DNA of 64,000 bases from Ruegeria sp. THAF33 (GTDB lineage: Bacteria; Pseudomonadota; Alphaproteobacteria; Rhodobacterales; Rhodobacteraceae): positions 1,796,501-1,860,500 of the forward strand of contig NZ_CP045384.1 of assembly GCF_009363615.1 (NCBI RefSeq), written 5' to 3'. The notes beneath the pieces are model-generated. The model was not told where the DNA came from, did not search any database, and saw only the letters and a list, made by a program, of their open reading frames with translations. Of the stretch, positions 43,656 through 52,876 are shown in pieces (positions within the stretch are counted from its first letter, which is position 1; every line of letters starts with the position of its first letter). A program made the translations under genes and the position numbers.

Positions 43656-45050
43656 TTACATGTGGATCACGCGGCCATAAGCGTCCAACACGCTTTCATG
43701 CATCATTTCTGACAGAGTCGGGTGCGGGAAGACCGTGTTCATCAGGTCTTCTTCGGTGGTCTCCAGCTGCCGCCCAACCACATAACCCTGAATCAGTTCC
43801 GTGACTTCCGCGCCGATCATATGGGCCCCCAGCAGTTCGCCAGTCTTGGCGTCGAACACGGTTTTGATCAGACCTTCCGGTTCGCCCAGAGCAATGGCCT
43901 TGCCGTTGCCGATGAAGGGGAAGCGACCCACTTTGATGTCATAGCCCAGCTCTTTGGCCTTGGCTTCGGTATATCCCACCGAGGCCACTTGCGGCTGACA
44001 ATAGGTACATCCGGCGATGCTTTCGGGCTTGACCGGATGCGCATGCTGGCCCGCGATCAGATCGGCAACCATGACACCTTCGTGGCTGGCTTTATGTGCA
44101 AGCCAGGGCGCGCCCGCGATGTCACCGATCGCATAAAGGCCATCGACGCCGGTGCGGCAATATTCATCCGTCACCACATGCGTGCGGTCGATCTTGACGC
44201 CCAGCGCCTCGAGCCCGAGGTTTTCGACATTCCCAACAATCCCGACAGCCGAGATAACGGTGTCGAACTCGTGCTTTTCAACCTTGCCCTTGACCTCGAT
44301 ATGAGCGGTGACCTTGCCCTTGCCGCGATCCAACTGCTTGACAATGGCTTTTTCCATGATGGTCATGCCTTGCTTGGTGAAGGCTTTCTTGGCCAAGGCA
44401 CTGATTTCCGCATCTTCCACGGGCAACACGCGGTCCATCACCTCGACCACCGTCGTATCGGCCCCCAGCGTGTTGTAGAAACTGGCAAATTCGATTCCGA
44501 TCGCGCCCGAGCCGATGACCAGCAGCTTCTTTGGCATCCGGGGCGGCTGCAGCGCGTGCTTGTACGTCCAGACCAGATCGCCGTCAGCCTCGAGACCGGG
44601 CAGTTCGCGGGCCCGTGCGCCGGTTGCAAGAATGATGTTCTTGGCCGTCAGTTCTTCGGTGCCCTTGTCGGTCTTGACGCTGACCTTGCCTTTTGCGGGG
44701 ACTGTTGCCTCACCCATCACCACGGCGACCTTGTTCTTCTTCAGCAGATGGCCGATGCCACCTGAAAGCTGCCCGGCGACGCCACGGGATCTTTTGACGA
44801 CCGCGTCCAGATCGTAACCGATCTTGTCGGCCTTCAATCCGAAATCCTTGGCGCGTTCCATCAGATGGAACACTTCGGAGGACCGCAGCAATGCCTTGGT
44901 CGGAATGCACCCCCAGTTCAGGCAGATGCCACCAAGGTGCTCCCGCTCGACCACGACGGTTTTCAGTCCAAGCTGGGCCGCACGGATGGCGGCGACATAG
45001 CCACCGGGGCCAGCCCCGATTACGATCAGATCATAGGATTGTGCAGCCAT
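43656..45050 (-). CDS. lpdA: Dihydrolipoamide dehydrogenase (E3)
   Basis: A 464-residue FAD-dependent E3 subunit that reoxidises dihydrolipoamide and reduces NAD+ in the pyruvate and 2-oxoglutarate dehydrogenase complexes. FAD site GAGPGGYVAAIRAAQLG, redox-active disulfide GGICLNWGCIPTKALL, NAD site VIGSGAIGIEFASFYNTLGA and the C-terminal HPTLSEMMHE catalytic His are all present. A GAGAGGA precedes the ATG. An operator identical in 18 of 19 bases to one upstream of pdhA lies 31-49 nt before the ATG, so it is probably coregulated with the E1/E2 operon 16 kb away. Confidence 0.96.
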   Translation of the reverse strand: MAAQSYDLIVIGAGPGGYVAAIRAAQLGLKTVVVEREHLGGICLNWGCIPTKALLRSSEVFHLMERAKDFGLKADKIGYDLDAVVKRSRGVAGQLSGGIGHLLKKNKVAVVMGEATVPAKGKVSVKTDKGTEELTAKNIILATGARARELPGLEADGDLVWTYKHALQPPRMPKKLLVIGSGAIGIEFASFYNTLGADTTVVEVMDRVLPVEDAEISALAKKAFTKQGMTIMEKAIVKQLDRGKGKVTAHIEVKGKVEKHEFDTVISAVGIVGNVENLGLEALGVKIDRTHVVTDEYCRTGVDGLYAIGDIAGAPWLAHKASHEGVMVADLIAGQHAHPVKPESIAGCTYCQPQVASVGYTEAKAKELGYDIKVGRFPFIGNGKAIALGEPEGLIKTVFDAKTGELLGAHMIGAEVTELIQGYVVGRQLETTEEDLMNTVFPHPTLSEMMHESVLDAYGRVIHM

Positions 45051-45080
45051 GTGTTCCTCTCGGCGCAGGTGGTGAAAATT

Positions 45081-45099
45081 TAGTTTACCGTTAAACTAT
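45081..45099 (-). promoter_or_regulatory. Palindromic operator upstream of lpdA
   Basis: On the minus strand the site reads ATAGTTTAACGGTAAACTA. The arms TAGTTTA and TAAACTA are perfect inverted repeats with a 4-nt spacer. Eighteen of its 19 bases match the site at 60873-60891 upstream of pdhA, at a similar distance from the start codon. This strongly suggests a shared DNA-binding regulator. Confidence 0.8.
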
Positions 45100-45263
45100 T
45101 TTCAGAAACGCATCAACACGCGTTCCCGCGACAAATGAGACGCAGGGTAAACCTAACCTGAATATGCGGATTTCAGCCTATACGCAGGCCCATGCTATGG
45201 CTAGAACAGAAACGCCGACGCCGCTCGGACATTTGTGAACACATTGAATTCAAGGGGTTTACC

Positions 45264-45698
45264 ATGGCCAAAACACTAAAAGATCTGGCGCTTGCTCTGC
45301 TAAACGCAACTTTGATACTTGTGGCGCTGTGCTTGTTTTTAGGCTGGAAGCTGGCATCGAAAGTCGAAAGCGTCTCGGCGGAATTCTCAGAGACAGTGCA
45401 AGTTCTTGCCCCTATTCGGGATGAGGCGAAGGGCATTCGGGGCGAGCTTTCCGCGTTGCGCGGTTATTTGACGACGCTGATGAGGGAAAACCAAGTTACG
45501 GACAGTCAAACCGCTCAAAATATTCAGGCAACATTGCGCCGCCTGAACGCAGTTGAACAAAAGCTACAAACTGCGCAGGAGCGATTCACAGAACTTGCAG
45601 AGACACCAGAGGTTTTGATCGCCCAAGCCATACAGACCGGAGCAGACATCGCGTCCGAACGGGTCTTGGCGCTCAAAGGATGCGAGCCGGGAGCCTGA
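45264..45698 (+). CDS. Small coiled-coil membrane protein
   Basis: A 144-residue protein of unknown function. One N-terminal hydrophobic helix (about residues 8-30, LALALLNATLILVALCLFLGW) is followed by a long charged coiled coil through most of the rest (VESVSAEFSETVQVL to AQERFTELAE). The ATG at 45264 follows AAGGGG. It is divergent from lpdA, so its promoter shares the DNA with the lpdA operator. I do not recognise a family. Confidence 0.7.
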   Translation: MAKTLKDLALALLNATLILVALCLFLGWKLASKVESVSAEFSETVQVLAPIRDEAKGIRGELSALRGYLTTLMRENQVTDSQTAQNIQATLRRLNAVEQKLQTAQERFTELAETPEVLIAQAIQTGADIASERVLALKGCEPGA

Positions 45699-45742
45699 AG
45701 CCCCACACGAACAACCGAGGCGCAAAACCTGTATCTGCGATC

Positions 45743-46318
45743 TCAGGCCATCGCTTGCAGTTCTCGCACGGTGCTGCCATAGCCGCCCATGTCGACGTAA
45801 GCCTCTTCATGGGGGGTCGAGCTGCGCGACAGTGCTTTGTTCCGGTAAGGGAAACGACCGAACTTGCGGATCACTTCACGATGCGCACGGGCGTGCAGCA
45901 GATTGCTTGTATCGCCGCTTAGGTTCTGACAGATCAGACGCACGCAGCGTTCCTGATCGCACAGATTCTCCGAATGCATCATCGGCAGGTAAAAGAACTG
46001 CCGGGCCGGTTCATCGATCTTCTTGTCCCAACCTCTGTCTACCGCGCATTTTGCAGCTGCCAGGGCCGCTCGGTCCGTCGCGAAAGCACGCGCTTGCCCG
46101 CGGAACATGTTGCGTGGAAATTGGTCCGTCAAAATTATGTAAGCCAGTGACCCGCTGGGATAGGTCAGCCAGAGCGAAAACTTGCCCTCGGCCGCAGCCT
46201 CCCACGTTGATTGAAAACGTGCGCGGATTTCTGAATCCAGCGCTTCATCCTCTATGTACCAGCCCTTTGGACCCACCTCATCTAACCAAAAACTCAATAC
46301 TTCTTCAGGCGTTACCAT
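45743..46318 (-). CDS. DUF924-family protein
   Basis: A 191-residue protein of the DUF924 family, which has a TPR-like helical fold. Typical segments are visible: VLSFWLDEVGPKGWY at the N-terminus, LAYIILTDQFPRNMFRG in the middle, and QFFYLPMMHSEN. I chose the ATG at 46318, preceded by TAAGG; the frame extends 45 nt further. No catalytic role is established. A TGTTAC-type palindrome lies upstream at 46384-46396. Confidence 0.85.
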   Translation of the reverse strand: MVTPEEVLSFWLDEVGPKGWYIEDEALDSEIRARFQSTWEAAAEGKFSLWLTYPSGSLAYIILTDQFPRNMFRGQARAFATDRAALAAAKCAVDRGWDKKIDEPARQFFYLPMMHSENLCDQERCVRLICQNLSGDTSNLLHARAHREVIRKFGRFPYRNKALSRSSTPHEEAYVDMGGYGSTVRELQAMA

Positions 46319-46383
46319 TGCCTTAAACTCCGTCTTGTGCCCGTAGTTTGGACGTAACGTCATTTAAGGCCGTTTTACAGAAC

Positions 46384-46396
46384 TGTTACAGTAACA
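46384..46396. promoter_or_regulatory. Palindrome between the MFS and DUF924 genes
   Basis: TGTTAC-A-GTAACA is a perfect 13-bp palindrome 66-78 nt upstream of the DUF924 start and 31 nt after the MFS stop, in an A+T-rich patch. TetR-like regulators bind similar sites. No regulator gene is adjacent. Confidence 0.35.
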
Positions 46397-46427
46397 TATT
46401 GCAACACTTGCGACATATTCCTGTGTC

Positions 46428-47699
46428 CTAGGCATCTTCCTGCTCAGCCTGTTCGGCCTCGGCGGCTTCGATGGCGACTTCCTGTGCCACTTCAAACGCA
46501 ACTGGCGAGGCTGTTGGATACAGCGTCGACATTGTGCCGGTTTCGTCCACAGGAATCGATGCCCGCTGCGTCGTCCGATACAGAGCGTAAAGTGCCATTG
46601 CGAGTAACAGTGCCGCAATAAAGAGAAAAAAGCCCGGTGGCCCGAATACGGCATCCCCCATCAGCCAGCCGGTGATCACCGGCCCGGCAATCGCGCCCAG
46701 ACCGTTGATGAATACCAGCCCACCGGATGCGGCCGCCATGTCCTCGTGATCCAGAAAGTCATTCGCATGCGCGATCAGCAGTGAATATAGCGGGTTGGAC
46801 ATACCGCCGATCAGGAAAGCCGAAGCAAGCAGAATTGGAAACGATCCACCCATCATCATAGCGATCGTTGCGCCACCGGCACCGGCGAGCGCCACAAGCA
46901 GGATCAGAAAGCGGCGATCCATACGGTCAGAGAACCAGCCCAAAGGGTATTGCAGAACCACAGCACCGATATAAAACGCCGCAACGAAGGTCGAAATTTC
47001 AACAAGCGACAGCCCTGCCCGGGCGCCATACACCGCCGCCATGCCGAACTGCGCGGAAAACACACCCCCCAGAAGAAACATGCCCACGCAGCCTAGAGGC
47101 GAGGTTTCCAGTAGTTGCTTCAGGGTCATCGGTTTGGTGGTATCAAAGGCCGGTGTCGGCGAGATCGACAGCAAAATCGGTGCGAAGGACACTGAAACCA
47201 AGATCGAGGCGATCACAAACGTCTCGTAACCGGCCGGGTCGCCGACAAGAACAAGCGCCTGCGCACTGATGATCCCCGTCATCTGTACGATCATATAGAG
47301 CGACAGCGCCTGCCCGCGATTTTCATTGCTGGCCGCATTGTTGAGCCAGCTTTCGGCAGTGACATAGACGCCAGAAAAACAGAACCCGATCACCACCCGG
47401 CCCAAAGCCCACGCGATCGGGTTGGTCAGCATGGGATACATGATCATCACGGCCGAAATAAATGACGCAAGGGCCGCAAAGACCCGCACGTGGCCAACGC
47501 GCCGGATCATCTCGGGCGCAAGGCGTGAGCCGCCCAGAAAGCCCAGAAAATAGGCCGACATGACAAAAGACATCTCAAGGGTCGAAAAGCCTTCGATCTC
47601 ACCCCGCACACCCAGAATCGTGCCCTGAAGGCCGTTTCCGACCATCAGCAACCCCATGCCGAGCAGCAGCGCCCATGCGCTGGAAAGGACCTGAATCAT
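46428..47699 (-). CDS. MFS-family transporter
   Basis: A 423-residue major facilitator with 12 predicted helices. The first helix has MIQVLSSAWALLLGMGLLMVGNGLQG, and the A-like motif is FLGGSRLAPEMIRRVGHVRVFAALA. The second half begins LEISTFVAAFYIGAVVLQYPLGWFSDRMDRRFL. It resembles a group of small bacterial MFS proteins of unknown substrate. A GGAGG precedes the ATG. The tail is rich in Glu and Ala. Confidence 0.88.
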   Translation of the reverse strand: MIQVLSSAWALLLGMGLLMVGNGLQGTILGVRGEIEGFSTLEMSFVMSAYFLGFLGGSRLAPEMIRRVGHVRVFAALASFISAVMIMYPMLTNPIAWALGRVVIGFCFSGVYVTAESWLNNAASNENRGQALSLYMIVQMTGIISAQALVLVGDPAGYETFVIASILVSVSFAPILLSISPTPAFDTTKPMTLKQLLETSPLGCVGMFLLGGVFSAQFGMAAVYGARAGLSLVEISTFVAAFYIGAVVLQYPLGWFSDRMDRRFLILLVALAGAGGATIAMMMGGSFPILLASAFLIGGMSNPLYSLLIAHANDFLDHEDMAAASGGLVFINGLGAIAGPVITGWLMGDAVFGPPGFFLFIAALLLAMALYALYRTTQRASIPVDETGTMSTLYPTASPVAFEVAQEVAIEAAEAEQAEQEDA

Positions 47700-47810
47700 T
47701 GGGGCCTCCGACTAATGCCAACCTGATTTTAGTGTCGTTCTGCGATCAAAGACCGCCTACGTCGCGCTTGTCTACGACATTCCCGATCCGCGATGCTGTT
47801 TCCGCGCCTC

Positions 47811-48857
47811 TCAAGGGATCAAAAGCGACGCGTCGCCATAGGAAAAGAACCGGTAATTCCGGGCGATGGCATGCGCGTAGACATCGCGCATCCGATCCTG
47901 CCCCATCAACGCCGAAACCAGCATGAGCAACGTGGATTTCGGCAGGTGAAAATTGGTCATCAATGCGTCAGTGACGTGGAATTCAAAACCGGGATAGATG
48001 AAGATATCCGTTTCGCCTTCCCAGGGTTCGATCTGTCCTGACCGTGCCGCACTTTCGATCAGGCGCAAAGCCGTTGTCCCCACCGGGATCACCCGCCCGC
48101 CGGCGACCTTGGTTGCCTGTATCTCAGCGGCGGCGTCGGGGCTTACCTGCCCCCACTCAGCATGCATCTTGTGTGTTGTGACATCCTCAACCTTGACCGG
48201 AAGAAAAGTCCCTGCCCCCACATGAAGCGTCACATGCGTGAAGCTTACCCCCCGTTTTGCCAGCGCCTTCATCAGCGCCTCATCGAAATGCAATGATGCA
48301 GTCGGGGCGGCCACGGCACCGGAATGATTTGCCCAGATGGTCTGATAGTCCGTCTTGTCCCGTTCATCAGCCGGACGTTTGGCTGCGATGTAGGGCGGCA
48401 GAGGCATTGCTCCGGCTTGATCCAGCGCCGCGTCGAAATCCTCGCCGCTGAGATTGAAGCGCAGATAAGCCTGGCCATCCGCAACCCTGTCCAGCGTGGC
48501 GCTGAGATCATCCGAGAAGACAATCTCTTCCCCAAGCTTCACCTTCTTGAGCGGCTTGATCAACGCAGACCACGTGCCATCGGCCTGTGGATCAAGCAAA
48601 GTGGCCTCGATCCCTGCGGAAACCGGCCCCTGCGCGCTGTCCCGGTGGCGTCGGCCGTTCAGTCGCGCCGGAATGACCCGTGTGTCATTCAACACCAGCC
48701 GGTCACCCGGCCGCAGGAAATCGGGCAGGTCGAAAACATGGCTGTCCGTGATTGCATCCCCCTGCGCCACCAGCAGACGTGCAGAGGAACGCGGGCTGGC
48801 CGGCCGCGTGGCGATCAGGTCTTCGGGCAGATGGAAATCAAAATCGCTAAGTTTCAT
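47811..48857 (-). CDS. queA: tRNA S-adenosylmethionine ribosyltransferase-isomerase
   Basis: A 348-residue enzyme that transfers the ribosyl group of SAM to preQ1 in tRNA to form epoxyqueuosine. [30 protein letters not shown] at the N-terminus, [28 protein letters not shown] and [16 protein letters not shown] motifs are typical QueA signatures (the first reads [19 protein letters not shown] here). Length matches the family. It is 42 nt before the AsmA-like gene's stop, on the same strand, and 111 nt from the MFS start. Confidence 0.95.
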   Translation of the reverse strand: MKLSDFDFHLPEDLIATRPASPRSSARLLVAQGDAITDSHVFDLPDFLRPGDRLVLNDTRVIPARLNGRRHRDSAQGPVSAGIEATLLDPQADGTWSALIKPLKKVKLGEEIVFSDDLSATLDRVADGQAYLRFNLSGEDFDAALDQAGAMPLPPYIAAKRPADERDKTDYQTIWANHSGAVAAPTASLHFDEALMKALAKRGVSFTHVTLHVGAGTFLPVKVEDVTTHKMHAEWGQVSPDAAAEIQATKVAGGRVIPVGTTALRLIESAARSGQIEPWEGETDIFIYPGFEFHVTDALMTNFHLPKSTLLMLVSALMGQDRMRDVYAHAIARNYRFFSYGDASLLIP

Positions 48858-48899
48858 GCCCGCGCCTTACAACCCTGCATCAGATTCGGCCATATCCTG

Positions 48900-51800
48900 T
48901 CAGCGGTCACTTGGGGATGAGCCGAATGTGCGTTTGGGTTCATCCGGCTTCTGCGGCACTGCGTTCGGACCATCCTGAACTTTGGGTGCCGGCGCGCGCA
49001 TCAGGTCGCGCAGGAACAGAGGTGCGAGACCGGACAACGGATTTACCGACACTTTGGGCGAGGCAAGCGGGCCGGTCAGGGTGTAGTTGAAGCCAAAGAC
49101 GCCCTCGCCCTTGCGCGTGAACACGCTGCCGACCGCGTTGAGCAAGTATATGGGCGAGATCGCACCGCGCAGGTTCAGCAATCCGTTCACCGTATCGATG
49201 GTGCCATCAAAAGACAGGCCCATCGACGGGCCGACGGCACTGCCGCTTAGCACCTTGATGTCCGTGGGGGTGACACGCATCCGGCTGTCGATTGCTGCAA
49301 AAAAGATACCCTGCCCCGCCATTTCATCCAACAGGCCCACAAGGCTGATGGCATTCAGCAAGGCCGCCATGGCCGGGGCGTCGGTAATCCGTGTGTTGGT
49401 GATTTTCAGTATCACGTCATAGCTGCCCGGTGCCGTCACAGGTTCGAGCTTGAGATTCATTTCTCCGCCCCGCGCCTGTGTCAGTACTCCGGCCGATCGC
49501 AGCGCGGACCCCGCATCTTGCGACGTAAGGTCAACAGCACTTCGGTTCCCTCTGGGGCTGACCTGCCCCCTGACCGGCGCGCCGCCATTGACCTGCGCGG
49601 TGAAGTTCCCTTGTATTCCGCCGGTCGTCTGAAATGCGCCCCGGAACCCGGTCAGCGCGACGGTTTCCGTAACCTGTAGGCGATCCAGAGCCACGTCCAG
49701 TTTAGGCCCGGCGCCGCCCCCGCCGCCCGATCCGCCGCTTTCGCCGAAATTCGCGCGGCCCATATCAAGGACGCCGCCAAGCACACGGATGTCCGGCATG
49801 GCGTTTCCGCGCCCGATCAGCTCTGCCGGGACCGCCAGCCAGTCGCCGAGGTCGAAAGAGGTGAAGCGAACCCGGTCATATTCGCCGTTTTCACGAAACG
49901 TAATGGAGGCTGATGTACGCAATCCGGCTGCATTTATGCGCAGGCTATCCACCTTCAACTGCGATCCCAAAGTCGCTTCGGCCGTCAGAGAGCCGGTCGA
50001 ATTGGCCCCCTTTCTCCAACCAAGTTCGGGTATGGCCAGCGCGACGCCCTGCAAATCGGACGTGACGGACAATTTCGGGGCAACCCCGGCGCCGAGCCCC
50101 AACGTGATATCTGCAATCCCTTTGCCGGTCAGCATACCCGGAGGCAGACCGGCGCCGATCTCATCCATCAATCGCGGCGACAGCTCGATCTGACCGGTCA
50201 GGGTGCTTCGCTGTTCAGACTTGCCGTCTATCGGCTGCCGCCAGAGCGCCGTCAGCGGCACGTCCCCGAACTGCCCCTGCCCCTGAATCTGAACGCCGGA
50301 CTGATCACCAGAAAGGTCCAGAAGATCAGCACTAACGTCAAATCCGGGCACCAAGCGGTCACTGAACAGGTTGGCCAACCTTCCGTCGAAATGGAACTCG
50401 GTCTCGTCAAACTTGAGACCCTTTTTCAAAGGCAAGGAAAGGGTTCCCGCCAGCGACACCGTTCCTTTCGCTACGTCAACGGGCAACCCCGCCTTGCTGA
50501 GCAATTCCAGCGGAGGCCGGTCCAACAACGACAACGCGGCCGTCACGCTGCTTTTGGCCTTAATGCGCGCAATCGCAGGCGCGGATTTCTTGATATCCGT
50601 GTCGGGTATGATGAAGGACGTCCCCGACGCATCAACAGCACCGCCGTCATCCGCAATCACAACACCCTGCTGTGCAGTGACCGTGAACCTGCTGTTGATC
50701 AGGCTGGCCTGACCCTGCGCCTTTTCGATCGGCGGCAGCGTTTTGACAAACCGAATCTTCGCCTTTTCAAATCCGAAATCCAGATATAGATCCGGTTTCG
50801 ATCCGGGCAGCAGGCGCAGGGCAAAGTCCATATCCGACAGAACCCCTTCGTACAGGTTTTCGGTCACCCACTCTCGCGGTTTCGGGGCCAGACGTTCGGG
50901 CCAGTATCCCAGAACCTTGTCCGACGTCATTTGATCCAGGTGTGCGTCCAGCTTGACGGCCCAGCCATCCGGCCGCCCGGTCAGGACGCCAAAGGCACGC
51001 ACCGTGTGACCCGGATCTTCAATGGTCATCTGACCCAGATGCAGCTGGAACGGGTTGAGGACCATCTTGAAATCCAGGCTGGCCCGCGAAAGCTGAATAG
51101 GTTGCGGGAACAGGTTTGCCGGGTTCACGTTGATACCGGACAGCCGCAACTGTGCAGACAGGCTGTCCAGCACGCCATCTTCTGCACCTTCCAGATACGC
51201 CTTTCCGTCAGCCTGAACCTCCCCCCAGGCCGAGACCACCGAAACTTCGTTGAAATCCAGAATCTGACCTTTGGGATCATAGGTGAAATAGGTGCGCGCG
51301 GATTCGAAGGGAACCGGGCGTGTTTCCGGGTTTGGCTGCACCGCCCCCGCCCCCAGATTCAGCGTGGCGTACAAAGTTCCGATCGCTCCGTTTTCGTCGA
51401 CACCACCGCGCAAGGCACCCGAGATCGGGGCCCGCAGAACCTGCAACCAGGCAAGGGCAGGCGTTTGGCCCGCGATGTCCTCGGCCGGAAGATCGGTGAC
51501 CGAGATTCCGAATTGTGCGGCAGGTGTGCCCAGAACGCTTGTATAATTGGCCTCGATGGCACTGACATAGTCACGCCCCGCCAGAACCGAAAACCCGGTC
51601 GCCAAGCGCACTTCGTTGCCGGCTCGGTTGGCTTGAATATGCCCACCGTCCAGAATCCAGGACCGCCCCTGCCGAAGATCGCGATAATCCAGTGTGATCG
51701 CATCAAGCTCGACCGAGGTCAGCGCCGACAGCGCCGGAGACAGGAAGACCTGATCCGAAGCCTCGATAAGCTGTGCCAGGTTCGGGGCCTCCTGCACCGG

Positions 51801-52286
51801 TGCGCTGCCAGACCCGACCGTAAGGCTCAGCGCCCCGTCCTTGTCCCGGGTCACGGCGATCTGCGCACCCCTCAGAATTATTCTTTTGGGGCGAACGTGC
51901 CCACGCAACAAGGGGCGCATGGCCAGACTGGCGCGCATGTCGGACACCTGCGCAATTTGCCGACCCTCAGCGTCGCTGATGGCAACATCCGTCAGGCGCA
52001 GACGGGGTCGCCATCCCTCGTGAATGATGAAACTGACATCGCCAAACCGGATTTGGAGCCCGCCCAAAGCCTGCTCAAGCCGCGCTTCGACCCTGTCCCG
52101 CAGCCAGACGGGTGCGTGCATTCGTTGTCCGACAACCATGAAACCGGTGAACAGCGCCAGAAGTAACAGCACGAAAGTGCCGCGCATGGCCCACAGACCA
52201 GCGGCCCGGCGGCGAGACCGACGGCGCGCGGGCTTAACGGGCTGTGCTCCGTCGTCGTCTTCGTGCTGCTTCAAATTGCTATCCAC
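48900..52286 (-). CDS. AsmA/YhdP-like large envelope protein
   Basis: A 1128-residue protein with one N-terminal membrane helix (about 36-55, GTFVLLLLALFTGFMVV) and a long periplasmic part, as in AsmA/TamB/YhdP proteins that carry lipids between membranes. Conserved pieces are the DVSFIIHEGWRPRLRLTDV near the N-terminus and a C-terminal GTIDTVNGLLNLRGAISPIYLLNAVGSVFT. Many repeated beta-strand segments lie between. The GTG at 52286 is a guess: no candidate start (TTG 52295, GTG 52286, TTG 52274) has a well-placed Shine-Dalgarno. Divergent from bcp. Confidence 0.8.
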   Translation of the reverse strand: MDSNLKQHEDDDGAQPVKPARRRSRRRAAGLWAMRGTFVLLLLALFTGFMVVGQRMHAPVWLRDRVEARLEQALGGLQIRFGDVSFIIHEGWRPRLRLTDVAISDAEGRQIAQVSDMRASLAMRPLLRGHVRPKRIILRGAQIAVTRDKDGALSLTVGSGSAPVQEAPNLAQLIEASDQVFLSPALSALTSVELDAITLDYRDLRQGRSWILDGGHIQANRAGNEVRLATGFSVLAGRDYVSAIEANYTSVLGTPAAQFGISVTDLPAEDIAGQTPALAWLQVLRAPISGALRGGVDENGAIGTLYATLNLGAGAVQPNPETRPVPFESARTYFTYDPKGQILDFNEVSVVSAWGEVQADGKAYLEGAEDGVLDSLSAQLRLSGINVNPANLFPQPIQLSRASLDFKMVLNPFQLHLGQMTIEDPGHTVRAFGVLTGRPDGWAVKLDAHLDQMTSDKVLGYWPERLAPKPREWVTENLYEGVLSDMDFALRLLPGSKPDLYLDFGFEKAKIRFVKTLPPIEKAQGQASLINSRFTVTAQQGVVIADDGGAVDASGTSFIIPDTDIKKSAPAIARIKAKSSVTAALSLLDRPPLELLSKAGLPVDVAKGTVSLAGTLSLPLKKGLKFDETEFHFDGRLANLFSDRLVPGFDVSADLLDLSGDQSGVQIQGQGQFGDVPLTALWRQPIDGKSEQRSTLTGQIELSPRLMDEIGAGLPPGMLTGKGIADITLGLGAGVAPKLSVTSDLQGVALAIPELGWRKGANSTGSLTAEATLGSQLKVDSLRINAAGLRTSASITFRENGEYDRVRFTSFDLGDWLAVPAELIGRGNAMPDIRVLGGVLDMGRANFGESGGSGGGGGAGPKLDVALDRLQVTETVALTGFRGAFQTTGGIQGNFTAQVNGGAPVRGQVSPRGNRSAVDLTSQDAGSALRSAGVLTQARGGEMNLKLEPVTAPGSYDVILKITNTRITDAPAMAALLNAISLVGLLDEMAGQGIFFAAIDSRMRVTPTDIKVLSGSAVGPSMGLSFDGTIDTVNGLLNLRGAISPIYLLNAVGSVFTRKGEGVFGFNYTLTGPLASPKVSVNPLSGLAPLFLRDLMRAPAPKVQDGPNAVPQKPDEPKRTFGSSPSDR

Positions 52287-52354
52287 GCCTTCCAACCCGC
52301 ACGCGTTGCCCTATGATATCAGGCAGCCTTTAAAAACCTTTAGCGGAGTTTCCA

Positions 52355-52816
52355 ATGCCCGACGTTTCAGACATCGCCCCTGACTTCACTTTGCCGCGCG
52401 ACGGCGGCGGCGAGGTGACGCTTTCGGCGTTGCGCGGTAGCACCGTGGTTCTGTTTTTCTACCCCCGCGATGATACGCCGGGCTGCACCAAGGAATCCAT
52501 CGGTTTCTCGGAACAACTTCAGGCCTTTGCCGATGCCGGCGCTCAAGTTTTCGGCATCTCGCGCGACAGCGTCGCCAAACATGACAAATTCGTCGCCAAG
52601 CATGGGCTGACCACACCGCTGTTGTCGGATGAGAGCTCGACCGTCTGTGAAGACTACGGCGTGTGGGTCGAAAAGAACATGTACGGGCGCAAGTCGATGG
52701 GGATTGAGCGTTCGACCTTCATCATCGACCCCGAAGGCAAAATTGCCCGCGTTTGGCGCAAGGTCAAAGTTCCCGGCCACGTGGATGAGGTGCTGGAAGC
52801 CGTGCGCGCGATGTAA
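52355..52816 (+). CDS. bcp: Thiol peroxidase Bcp/PrxQ
   Basis: A 153-residue peroxiredoxin that reduces peroxides. The peroxidatic Cys44 lies in FFYPRDDTPGCTKE. The usual Bcp resolving Cys five residues later is absent (SIGF follows), but a second Cys98 in SSTVCEDYG could form the disulfide, as in PrxQ subtypes. Length and the N-terminal APDFTLPRDGGGEVTLSAL fit the family. Cytosolic. It lies 61 nt before the ferritin-like gene on the same strand. Confidence 0.93.
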   Translation: MPDVSDIAPDFTLPRDGGGEVTLSALRGSTVVLFFYPRDDTPGCTKESIGFSEQLQAFADAGAQVFGISRDSVAKHDKFVAKHGLTTPLLSDESSTVCEDYGVWVEKNMYGRKSMGIERSTFIIDPEGKIARVWRKVKVPGHVDEVLEAVRAM

Positions 52817-52876
52817 CGCCCTCGACCACGGTCGGCATCCGGTTTAAGAGCCACAGGATCAACCAGGCGGAGAATA

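Noticed and set aside
50931..52166. 411-aa plus-strand open reading frame opposite the AsmA-like gene
   Set aside because: Antisense shadow with low-complexity Arg/Gln/Gly composition.
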